Part shown: positions 55,049-64,000 of the stretch, in pieces | How the letters are laid out: each line of letters opens with the position of its first letter | Numbering within the stretch: the stretch's first letter is position 1 | NCBI GenBank assembly: GCA_027422505.1 | Contig: JAPQWV010000334.1 | Coordinates: forward strand, 496,001-560,000 | Direction: 5' to 3' | From: Craterostigma plantagineum | Lineage: Eukaryota; Streptophyta; Magnoliopsida; Lamiales; Linderniaceae | DNA length: 64,000 nucleotides | Notes under the pieces: generated by a model | The model's database searches: none | Told to the model about the DNA's origin: nothing | What the model saw: only the letters and a program-made list of their open reading frames with translations | Position numbers and translations under genes: made by a program

Positions 55049-55050
<2 letters not shown>

Positions 55051-56964
55051 ATGTGTGCACCTCTTATATGGCACTTTTCGGTGCACATAAACGGGTCATT
55101 TCCTGTTATGTGGGCACATCTTATGTTATCAATTTTCACTGGTCTCGGTCCCACAGTTAATTTAACGTATGGGAGATGACACATGAGATCACGTTTTTTC
55201 TTCAAGTTGACTCAACCCTCGTAGCTCATCTTTTTCTTCGACTTAAAGTCTTAAACGCAATTGAGCATCATTACACGTTACATTTGGGGAAACATTAAAA
55301 CCTTTGTAAATGTGTTGCGTAATGATGTTCCGAAGAAGAGGAGTTATGAATGTTTAAGTCAACTAAAATAACACAATAATAGGGAGCAGAAAAACGCTCA
55401 TTGCCAAAATAATGAAAACTACAAATGTTTTGTCCCATTAAATTTACAGTCTTTGAATCGTACAACATTCAATATTACGCTGACAATAATACGTCGGACA
55501 ATATAATCATACATGAGAAAACCGAATTAGTCTCCGTTGTTTGCCCTATGAACCAACTCCGAGGTTTCGCGTGGACCAATTTAGTCCCTCTGTTTGTTTG
55601 ATCGTTAATTTTGACAGAAAAGGCCTTGTGTCAGCACGTGATTGGCCAGACTTAAAAATTCGTAAATTGCTGTTTTTAAAGGGATTTTTTAAAAAAAAAT
55701 ACTATAAATTAAATAAAATAAACAATAAAGAGAAAGTAAAACTAAACTAAAAAATTATAAACTAAAATTAAAATAAAACCAAAGAGAGAATAAAAATATA
55801 TTACAAATAAAACTATTAAATTTAACTAAAATAAAATTATTAAAGTAATAATATAAAAGAGAAATAAAAATATATTAGAACTTTGAGGATTGCATTTCTG
55901 TTAATTTGGCCGCGACATGGACGGGAGTTCTCGTAAACTTCTAGTGACATTTTTATCTTTATTTCTGTTTGTTACTTACTTTTTAGTTTTTAATAAACAA
56001 ATATTTTTATTTTGTTCTCAACCTATATCTATACTCTTAGATAATTGGTCTGGCCATAAACTGCCAACTTATTTAATATTTAGTCCTTCTATTTGTAATT
56101 TAATTAATTGAATATTTTTCATATAACGTCTAATTTTTCTATTTATTGTACACTTATACAGTATTTTCTACTTTTATATTTAAATATTATTTTTCATCTT
56201 AAACACCAAAAATTAGTAACCTCAAAATTATAAATAATATTAAATAAAATTACATTGTAAGCACGCGCATAGAGTGTGCGAAAATATAGAAAGCAACAGT
56301 TTTGTTCCTTGCATCCAAACCGTCAGAGAATTCATAAAAGCTGCAAGATTTTGGTTCGCTCCAATATGTAAAGATAATGTGACTACCACAGCCAACTGTT
56401 CATATTCGAAGTAAATTCATTACAAGTGTGGGCATATTTAAGAGAATTTCTATTTAAGATGCATCATAAAATCTACCCCTCTCCCAAAATATATATTGAA
56501 ACTTGAAATTATAAGAGCCTGAGTACCTATTTTATTAGCGAGAGCCCCGGGATATTAACCTTGTTAACCGAAGCTGAACTATTACGTGATGTGTTCGTAT
56601 AAACATGTTCGGATAAACGCCGTTTGTAGAATTTCATAGTAACTAACTCGTAAACTTGTGTTGTATTGACCAATCCTTTTTTCTTGTCTTTACTTGAATA
56701 CATCGACAATGTATGCAGGCATGTCATGGTAATAATGGAATGAAGTCGTTTGAGCTAATATCAATGCTATGATCATACTTTCCTAAGTTAATTTTTTTCT
56801 TGATTTATTTGACTGTTTGATCTTTCCCGGATTTGCACTTATCTCCGGAGAAGGTAAGGGTCGGTTGATATGTTGATATCCGGGGGGTGTGAATGGTATG
56901 AAGTCGACTATTAGAATATCTTTTGATATCATTACCATTTATATCTTGATCTTAACGCTCCTCC
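55049..56964. other. AT-rich intergenic DNA, no gene seen
   Basis: No protein similarity was recognised. Between 55680 and 56260 the sequence is nearly all A/T, and its open frames are compositional. The last 100-150 bp, left of the copia stop, may include the LTR of that remnant but has no definable end. Confidence 0.3.
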
Positions 56965-58370
56965 TCAAGTCACGCTTGAATAAGTCAATAAGCCTAACTT
57001 GATAATTTAAACTGTCCGAACATCAACCGCCTTCGTAAAGATATTTTCCATGTGTTCTTTGCTTGTGGGAAATGACGTCTCTATTTCTTGACTTTGCACT
57101 TTCTGTTTGATGAAATGACAATTTACCTCAATGTGTTTTGTCCTCTCGTGAAAAACAGGATTTGTTGCAATGTGGCGAGCTGCTTGGTTGTCGCACAGTT
57201 GGTTTTAATCTTCAAAGATTCTAGGAATTGTTTTATCCATATCATCTCACTTGTTGTTGAGGCTGTGGCTCTATATTCGGCTTCAGCACTTGATCTTGCT
57301 ACAACATTTTGTTTTTTGCTCCCCACTTGACTAGGTTGCCTCCCACGAACGTGTAGTATCCGTGGTGGATTTTCTATCGAAACTTCCTACCCAATCTGCA
57401 TCCGAGTAGCCAATCAAGTCGTGGGCTCCGTTTCTTTTCATCAATATCCCTTGGACTGCGTTACCCTTGAGATAGTTCAAAATAACTCAACTGCTTGAAG
57501 ATGACTGGTTCTCGGTACCTGCATAAAATGACTGACTGAGCTAAAACAAAGGAAATGTCAGGTCATGTAACAGTTAGATAAATAAGTTTTACTACCAGCC
57601 TTTGAAATTGTTGGATATTTTTTAGTGGTTTTCCATTTCAGAATTTAGTCTTTTTTTGGTTTCCATAGGAGTTCTTGAGGGTTTAGCTCCAATTTTTCCA
57701 GTTTCCTTCAGGAGGTCTAGGTAGTATTTTCTTTCTGATAGAAAAGGAAGGGGAAATGAGCAATTTCTATTGCCAAACATATTTGAGTTGTCCTAGATCT
57801 TTGATATGAAACTGCTTTTGAGATATTCTTCAACTTTAACAATCTTTCATAGTGTTGTTTTCTGTTATTATGATGTCGTCCATATATACAATTACAACTG
57901 TAATAGTTTGATCAGTTGTCTTAACAAACATGGACGAATCTGCTGAACACTTTTTGAAATTGTAATTAAGAAGTGCATGACTCAGTTTGGAGTACCATGC
58001 TCTTGGAGATCGTTTTAGGCCGTTGATTTGCTTAACTTGCATACGAGATTTTTGTCAGAGTTCTTGATTTGATAACCTGGAGGAAGTGTCATGTATATCT
58101 CCTCATACAAATCACCTTGTAAGAATGCATTTTTAACATCCATTTGTGAGAGACTCCATCTGGAGTTAACTTCCACAGTTAGAAGAATCCTTACAGTGTT
58201 CAACTTTGCAATTGGTGCAAAGGTTTCTTCGTAGTCAATTCGTTGAGTCTGTATGAACATTTTAGCTACCAACCTTGCTTTGAAACATTTGATCTTACCA
58301 TCACTGTTGTATTTAATTCAGTATACCCATTTACGCCTAAGGGGTTTTTATTGTTTGGAAGATGTGTGAG
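56965..58370 (-). pseudogene. Ty1/copia RT-RNase H remnant
   Basis: Read on the minus strand from 58370: a frame-shifted start with KYNSDG-like codons, then [39 protein letters not shown] and [12 protein letters not shown]. The RT active site VIVYMDDIIIT is present (about 57890). Then come degenerate KYYLDLLKETGK-like codons and the RNase H phrase KKQNVVARSSAEAEYRA (about 57315-57265). The frame then passes through [13 protein letters not shown] codons and the copia tail to a TGA at 56967-56965. Several frameshifts. Integrase and gag are missing because another LTR element abuts it at 58371. It is a different, older copia lineage from the 26-36 kb element. Confidence 0.9.
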
Positions 58371-58721
58371 TGTTAGGTCCTGATTTATCAACTCAACAAT
58401 CATAGACTTGAATCGTAAGGTAATCGATTAGAATTATACGATTTGAAGAACAAAAGAAAACCTTTCGTTAGAGTGCGCGGGAGAAAAACTTTATAGTAAG
58501 AGAATGATTTCTGATTTTCTATCTCTAGGATTGGATTTGCAAGCCTTTCGGATCAATTTTCTAAAGTTCTCTATTAATCACAATGTTTGTGGATCTATTT
58601 ATATCAAACATACTTGGTATACATAACAAACTAAGTCCTAAACTAAGTACTATTACAGTAAAAGCTCCAATCTATGAGGACAGCTAATTAAATCAATGCA
58701 CAATTAAACTGATATCCTACA
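58371..58721 (-). repeat. LTR of an inverted retroelement, 351 bp
   Basis: On the minus strand it runs from TGTAGGATATCAG (58721) to GGACCTAACA (58371), so it has TG...CA ends. The polypurine tract directly precedes it on that strand, so this is the 3' LTR of an element lying to its right. The sequence GTGAG before 58371 would be one copy of its target duplication; the other end is not visible. Confidence 0.7.
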
Positions 58722-58736
58722 TTCTCCCCCTTTGTG
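58722..58736 (-). other. polypurine tract
   Basis: GCACAAAGGGGGAGAA on the minus strand runs into the LTR start TGTAGGATATC, the typical Ty1/copia arrangement. Confidence 0.7.
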
Positions 58737-60693
58737 CTTCATTCCTCTTCCGCGCTATCTGTCCTTGTCGGGCATAGTATGATCTGCGGAAGCCCAGCGC
58801 ATGCTCGAAATTCCTGAGCGTGTTCCTCAGCTCCAGTCGCTCCTCGATATTATCAATTAGTTTTATTAGGAGCGGCTGTTCTCTCACGTACTTATGGATC
58901 CTCAGCATTGTCTCTCTGTTGATTTCTTCCAACCGTTTCTCTATATTTTGCCTGATGACCTTGAGCGTCCCATCACAAAACTTTTGTACTGCAGTCTTCA
59001 GCATCAACCTTGTCCACTTGGCAATTGGATTGTGGTAGGTAATGCCTAGGACTGAGCTAATATGCACGTGATTCTTGGCTAGTGCTTCGATCTCAGGTCC
59101 GTTGTTGACGGTGCGGTCATGTTGACCTTCTTCATGTTGCTATCCAGCGCCATCTGAAAGTCGTGCGCAGCGGAGTACTTGACTTGGCGCATCATGTACC
59201 GGTAGAATCCCTCGAGTCCTTGTATTTCTGCACATATAGCTGGTAGAGGATGTACATCTCCTCGGTAGGGAGATACGGTAAGTCACTCGCTCAATTCCTC
59301 TCGATTCCTGTCTACCACTAACTGGCGTAGTACGGTGTTGAAAGTCCTCCTTTGGCACAGAAGACGCTGAGGAGCTGACAGATGAGAGATAGACTCTTAT
59401 AATGACTCTTGGCTTGTGCTTTTGTCATTTCCAGTCTCATTTCAGGTCCAAGGTGGGTCAGCATCCAGAGATATGTCATTCTCTCTGCTGATCCCAGTGG
59501 GAGATCCCTCTTAGCTCGAACTCATTCGGCTTCTTGACCTTGTCCGGTGACCTCCAAATGTGCTCTCTAATTTCTTCAAGGATGGGGATTTCTATTCTGA
59601 TGTTCTCCCATGGCGTGTCGATCCGGAAGGTTCCTGGCATCTGTCTTATGGGGGAAACCGCCCGTTGCGCAATCAGCTCTGGAAGCCTTGGGAGCTCTTG
59701 GTCGTGATCTTCACCTTCCTGAAGTCTTCGTCTTCTATCAGCACCAGGTCCACTGAAGCTTGTTGTAAGAATTGACGACGTCCTTAAGCCATTGTCTTTG
59801 ATGGTCATCGGGCAGGGGGTCATCCACTGTCCTTCGAATATGTACTTGTCGAGAAATTCATGTGGGTTGACACTTGCTTCATAATGGTCATCGGGCAGGG
59901 AATGGGTCATCCACTGTCCCAATTGGTCTTGAGCAGCTGAGGGAGTAGCTTGAGTTTGAGCCACGACCATGAGCATGGCGACACTTGCTTCTTCTTCCGG
60001 AAGCAAGGGGCTTGTGAGAATCGTAGGTGTAGGCGGAGGCGTCCTTAGGGTGAAGGATGGTGGGTGGATTTGGGTTGTGTGGGTTGTATGAGTGGTGCGG
60101 TGCGTGGTGGTCGTTGTTGGGGTAGTGGGTCGCGAGGTTTCAGCGGCTCCAGTGCTTGTCTGTGCGGCACTCGAGCCTTGTCTCTGACTTCTAGTCATGA
60201 TCTTACGCCTTTTCTCCCCCTCAGGACGACCTTGATCATTTGGGGCGTCATGTCGACGTCTAGAGCGGGAGTCTTGTCCTCGGCACGATTCGGTAGGATC
60301 AGGACGGTAGATGAGACGGCGAAAGAGGTCCTCTTCATTCGGTGTTTGAGTAGTCAACTCGAGTAGGCGGGCGACTAATATGGAGTGGAGGTAGCTGATG
60401 GGTATGGTGGCTGGGTTTATGAGGTTATGTGAGAGGATGGGTGTGGCTACAAGGAAGGGTTGTGTAGGTTGAGTGGGTGTGAGGATGGGTTGTGAAGAAG
60501 ACGGCTCCGAGACGGGTGCTTTCCCACGATCTTGGCGGGACATCTCGATGGCATTTCGCACGCTCTCCATTCTTTTGTCTTCAAAAGAACGTATTGCTGT
60601 GGAGAGAGCGACCTGAAGACGGTCTTCGGTCACATATGGGACGGACGCCGTCGTCGATGAAGGGCCAAGTCGACTGATGTCGCCTATTGTCAA
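58724..60693 (-). pseudogene. retrotransposon additional ORF (pol to 3' LTR interval), broken, minus copy
   Basis: The main frame (60693-59476) reads YVTEDRLQVALSTAIRSFED, RGKAPVSEPSSS, a Thr/His/Pro-rich low-complexity stretch, NPHEFLDKYIFEGQW and PRLPELIAQRA. After shifts near 59470 and 59140 it ends with a charged helical part (KWTRLMLKTAVQKF, LEEINRETMLRIHKYVREQP, RSYYARQGQ) and a stop just before the polypurine tract. It is homologous, block by block, to the plus-strand ORFs at 62.9-64 kb. The N-terminal domain found in that copy is absent here. The position next to a polypurine tract and LTR identifies it as an extra ORF of an LTR element. Its function is unknown. Confidence 0.65.
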
Positions 60694-60699
60694 CCCTTG

Positions 60700-61470
60700 A
60701 GGTTACGCCTATTTTCTCATTCTTGCAGGTTACGCAGATTAGGGTGGCGTGAGTTCGAGCGAATCACTGTTAAAACGTGTTTTCATCTCGCCTAGATTCG
60801 CTCGAAACTAAACTCTAGTTTCTATTTCACATCACAATCGATCGATTGTTACTGAAAATCTTACTTATTCTGTGTTTTCAAATCGACGGATTCGAGGGTT
60901 TTACTGCTTTCGATCGAAATAGGGCATTCACAGTTTCGATCGAAACTGACGACAAAATTAATTTTAATCGATCGACACTTTCTCACAGTTTTGCTCTATT
61001 CCATAGTTTCGATCGAAACTGAAGGCTCAATTGAATCGATCGATTCGTGATTTTAATTGTACCACATTGAACTTTCGATCGAAACTGAATTGATTTCCCT
61101 TTCGCCGAACTTATTTAAATTAAATATGACTTTCGATCGAAACTGAATTTAATTTCACTTTCGCCGAATTTGCCTAAATTGAACATGACTTTCGATCGAA
61201 ACCACAGTCCAAATTGAACTTATGATTTGAATCGCACGATGCACATTGTTGCCCGAAACTCAAAACCAATTGAAATTGAATTAAAATTGGCACTTTCGCC
61301 GATTGCTTAATTCAATTTCACTTTGTTTCTTCCACGAAACTTAGTCACAATTTTTTGCCAAATTTTTCTAAGTCCTAACTGCTTAACAACGTATTGAATA
61401 ATTTTGCATACTTTCTAAGTCAAAATGGTCGATTTCCACTAATCCATTGCTCTTATCTTGCAGATCTACC
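60700..61470 (+). repeat. leader with TTTCGATCGAAA palindromes
   Basis: The palindrome TTTCGATCGAAA(C) recurs through 60910-61205. Around 61071-61205 a ~63-bp unit (ACTTTCGATCGAAACTGAA, then TTTCGCCGAA) is tandemly repeated about twice. An AG acceptor (TCTTGCAG, 61456-61463) lies 10 bp before the next ORF's ATG. Confidence 0.7.
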
Positions 61471-61473
61471 AAA

Positions 61474-62847
61474 ATGGTGCGACTAATTGATGAGATTTTC
61501 GCCTCCAAGGACTGGGCACAGAGGACACCCAACAACCATCAACTTGACTTTGATAATACCTCGTGCCCAGATCCTATCATTATTAAAATCCTCGCAAACC
61601 ACCCTCTAAAAACTGCCCTAAACATCACCGAGGTAGTCCCTGAAGTGTATGTACAACAATTCTGGTCCACCCTTCAAAAACCAACCAATAACCCAAAAAT
61701 AACCACCCTTTCCGCCAAAATCGACAACACCATAGTTGTCCTTACTCCATCTATTCTCCGTTCCATACTAAACCTACCTCATTCACTCCTATATGATCCC
61801 CATCCCTCGAACGACGACCTAATCATGGACTTCCTATTCATGGGTCACAAACCTAACACCCAAAACACCATACACTTACCTGAGTTCACTGCCAAAGACA
61901 TCCCTGCACCTTGGAGGACTCTGTTTCTCATTGTCAACAAGTGCCTCTCACCAAAGCACTCCGGGTCCGACAAGTGCAACCGGAACATCATGCTTATCTT
62001 CCATGGGATCGTCTTCAACAGAAATTATGATGTCGCCCAACTCATCTGGTCGGACATCCTCGATCAACTGCGAAGGCGAGGTCTTGGATCAATGAAGCCG
62101 GTGCTCCCTTACTTACGGTGGCTACCTGTCATCGTCCAACATTTCGTGGATCTTCATCCCGAAATCGAACGCCGACCGAGAGACGAGGGTTATCAATCTC
62201 CGAAGTTCATAAAAATCCAATCGACGAAGAGCAAAATCGATCAGGAGGCCATGATCATCCCAGACCACTTACTTTGCCTCCTCGATCCGAGTGAGCCGGA
62301 GCTACGCAAATATATGAAAGCCAACAACCTCGACGACGTCCACGTGGCTCAACAAAACCCAGTTGAACCTAACCCAGGGACAAGCCAACCCCCACCGCCA
62401 AATGTAGGTCTAGGACACTCCTCATCCCCACAGCCAAAACAAAAGCGCAAATCCAAAGGGAATGACTGAGGAGGACAACAGGAAAGGCGTACAAAGCAAA
62501 AACATGACCGTACTCCTAAGCCAACTAGTCCACTAATAACCCGGACCGAGCCCATAGGTACAGGGGATGACTTTGTCTTCCTCCGAGTAGAAGTCGCGTC
62601 ATCGGGTCCAATCGCGCAAACTACCCTTCCCAGCCACTCAATCATCTCCCAACAGATGATTGTTTCACATACTCACGAGGTGCCACGTCATTCATCACCA
62701 CCTCGCTCGGACGTGGTTGATGTAACAAGCAGTCCTCCGCCTCAGATCGCACCTTCTTTGATCACTACGAGTCTAGTGCCCTTACCATCCATAATTTTTC
62801 TACTTTCTAGGACACTACCATTATCTGCACCTCTAGATTTTAGTTAG
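61474..62847 (+). pseudogene. retrotransposon additional ORF, N-terminal domain, plus copy
   Basis: The ATG at 61474 starts MVRLIDEIFASKDW, directly after a likely splice acceptor. The domain continues ALNITEVVPEVYVQQFW, LTPSILRSILNLPHS, FTAKDIPAPWRTLF, NKCLSPKHSGSDKCNR and YDVAQLIWSDI. I recognise this pattern (VPE.Y.QQFW, F....LR..L.LP, W.TLF.I...CL..K..G.D.....L, DYA.LIW) from uncharacterised ORFs carried by LTR elements in several eudicots. A TGA at 62467-62469 interrupts it. The frame then runs on as Pro/Ser-rich sequence to 62847. Catalytic residues are not evident. Confidence 0.65.
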
Positions 62848-63994
62848 ACCGAACGCTCTATGATGTCTCCGTACTAGAGTCTAGTACGGAACAGAGCGGA
62901 AGACCCAACGTAGTCAACATCACTGCAGCTACGACCTTGGTCCATCAATCTGAGTCCGTCTCAGCTTTGATGTCAACGATGAGCCTACGTGGCCTCGGTT
63001 ATTCAAGTCCTGTGCAAACAGGCGGCACATCAGTACCCTCTACTGATGTTGTGACAATGGAACGTCTTAGTGACTCCGTCCAGTTATTTTCCCCGTTCGT
63101 GACGAAGGCCAGGCTCAATGATCGCCTCGCAGAGTTTGCGAAAGGACTCGAGGACACAATCATGGCCCAAGTCTACATCGCAATTGGGACCTCCACTCGA
63201 GACGAAGGCAAAGCCCCCGTCACCGTAGACGTAACCACACGAGCCGACCCATCCCCTGACTCTGAGGAAGGGCCGTGGAACGTACCAATCCCGGAATTGA
63301 TCGACGTTCTACTGGCCAGGCTCCGCAGTGCACCAAAGCTGACTGCGTACGAAGCGGAGGTCCTCAGACGTCTAGAACTTCCCTGCAACCCTCCTAATCC
63401 AGGCCAGGCCCAGTCATCAAGACAACCACGTGACGACCCTGATGGTGGGGATCGTCCCGAGGGGGAGAAGACACAAGGGACAGGGCTCCGCCGCAGCCAC
63501 AGCCGCAACCTAGAACCACCCGAACACCCACCAGAACAAAACCACCTACACCCACCCAAACCAGAAAATCTACCCGAACTACTACCAATACAACCCAAAC
63601 GACCTCCTCATCAGCCGTGAGTCCATCACCGCCTAACCTTACAAACCCAAGAACCTCCTCTGATCCTCCATCCTCACCTACTCTATCTCTCGAAACATTT
63701 TGCAACCCACACTCAGCGATAGAAAAGTACATCTTCAACGACGATTGGTTAACAAAGCCGATGCATCCAGACTTGGCCAAGGGCTTACTGGACAACGGCA
63801 GATACTTCTTAATGAAGGCAAATGTTGACCTAGCACTTATCGACGATGATGAGCTCGAGGAAGGTGAAGAGTACGAAGCAGACATTCCAGAACTTCCAGA
63901 GCTTCTCAAACACGCTGTCGTCGATAATGAGTGCCCCCCTCAAAGTCGAAGATATGAACGGAACAGAAGCCGCCGTGGGAAAATGTCAAAGTGA
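62848..63994 (+). pseudogene. retrotransposon additional ORF, C-terminal part, plus copy
   Basis: After a frameshift near 62845 the protein continues (VTKARLNDRLAEFAKGLEDT, RDEGKAPV, PELIDVLLARLRSAPKL), with a low-complexity Pro/His region. After a further shift at about 63450-63600 come FCNPHSAIEKYIFNDDW and DIPELPELLKHAV, ending at TGA 63992-63994, six bases before the window edge. Each block has a counterpart in the minus-strand copy at 59.5-60.7 kb. Confidence 0.65.
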
Positions 63995-64000
63995 TAGCTC

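Noticed and set aside
55541..56111. Short frames in 55.5-56.1 kb
   Set aside because: Composition-driven frames in nearly pure A/T DNA.

Overview
The window looks like a transposon-rich intergenic block from a flowering plant, probably a eudicot. There is one recognisable host gene in 64 kb: a two-exon homologue of PLASTID DIVISION1 (PDV1) at 52553-54316. Almost everything else is Ty3 and Ty1 retrotransposons, a CACTA element, Helitron debris and small DNA transposons, nested several layers deep. I cannot name the species.

Layout. 1-13.2 kb: eroded material. It holds a tract of short tandem repeats (about 1-2 kb), a Helitron Rep/helicase pseudogene fused at its broken end to the tail of a copia polyprotein (2148-4239, minus), AT-rich duplicated DNA (4.2-7 kb), two non-autonomous hAT elements with 8-bp target duplications (6991-7710, 10097-10517), a Helitron 3' end (11266), and two decayed fragments of a kinesin-14 motor gene (10.56-11.16 and 12.3-13.08 kb).

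13.2-49.8 kb: one Athila-like Ty3 element spread over 36.6 kb by insertions. It has a 5' LTR, a tRNA-Asp primer site, broken gag and pol, an extra ORF downstream of pol, polypurine tracts and a truncated 3' LTR. Inserted in it are: (i) two chimeric elements, each a 5S-rRNA-bearing Cassandra-like unit joined to a 2.6-3.1 kb long LTR and flanked as a whole by a 5-bp duplication; (ii) an inverted long LTR at 25828-38874, itself split by a young 9,865-bp copia element with two 2,236-bp LTRs; and (iii) a 6,320-bp CACTA transposon (40918-47237) with a tnp2 pseudogene and a Ulp1-like protease gene, inserted in the extra ORF. Reading across the two best insertion points after subtracting one duplication restores the host frame, which confirms the boundaries.

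49.8-64 kb: a plant-mobile-domain gene fragment, a palindrome array, a 1.1-kb hAT-like element ending 97 bp before the PDV1 start codon, PDV1, a Stowaway MITE, AT-rich DNA, an inverted copia remnant (56965-58370), a 351-bp LTR with a polypurine tract, and two related retrotransposon ORF regions facing away from each other (58724-60693 minus; 61474-63994 plus).

The most unusual signal is a 46-47 bp module built on the palindrome TCACGGCCGTGA. It occurs in arrays in the U3-like part of the Athila LTR, in the LTR of the unrelated copia element, and inverted upstream of the extra Athila ORF. The second is the pair of TSD-flanked Cassandra/long-LTR chimeras.
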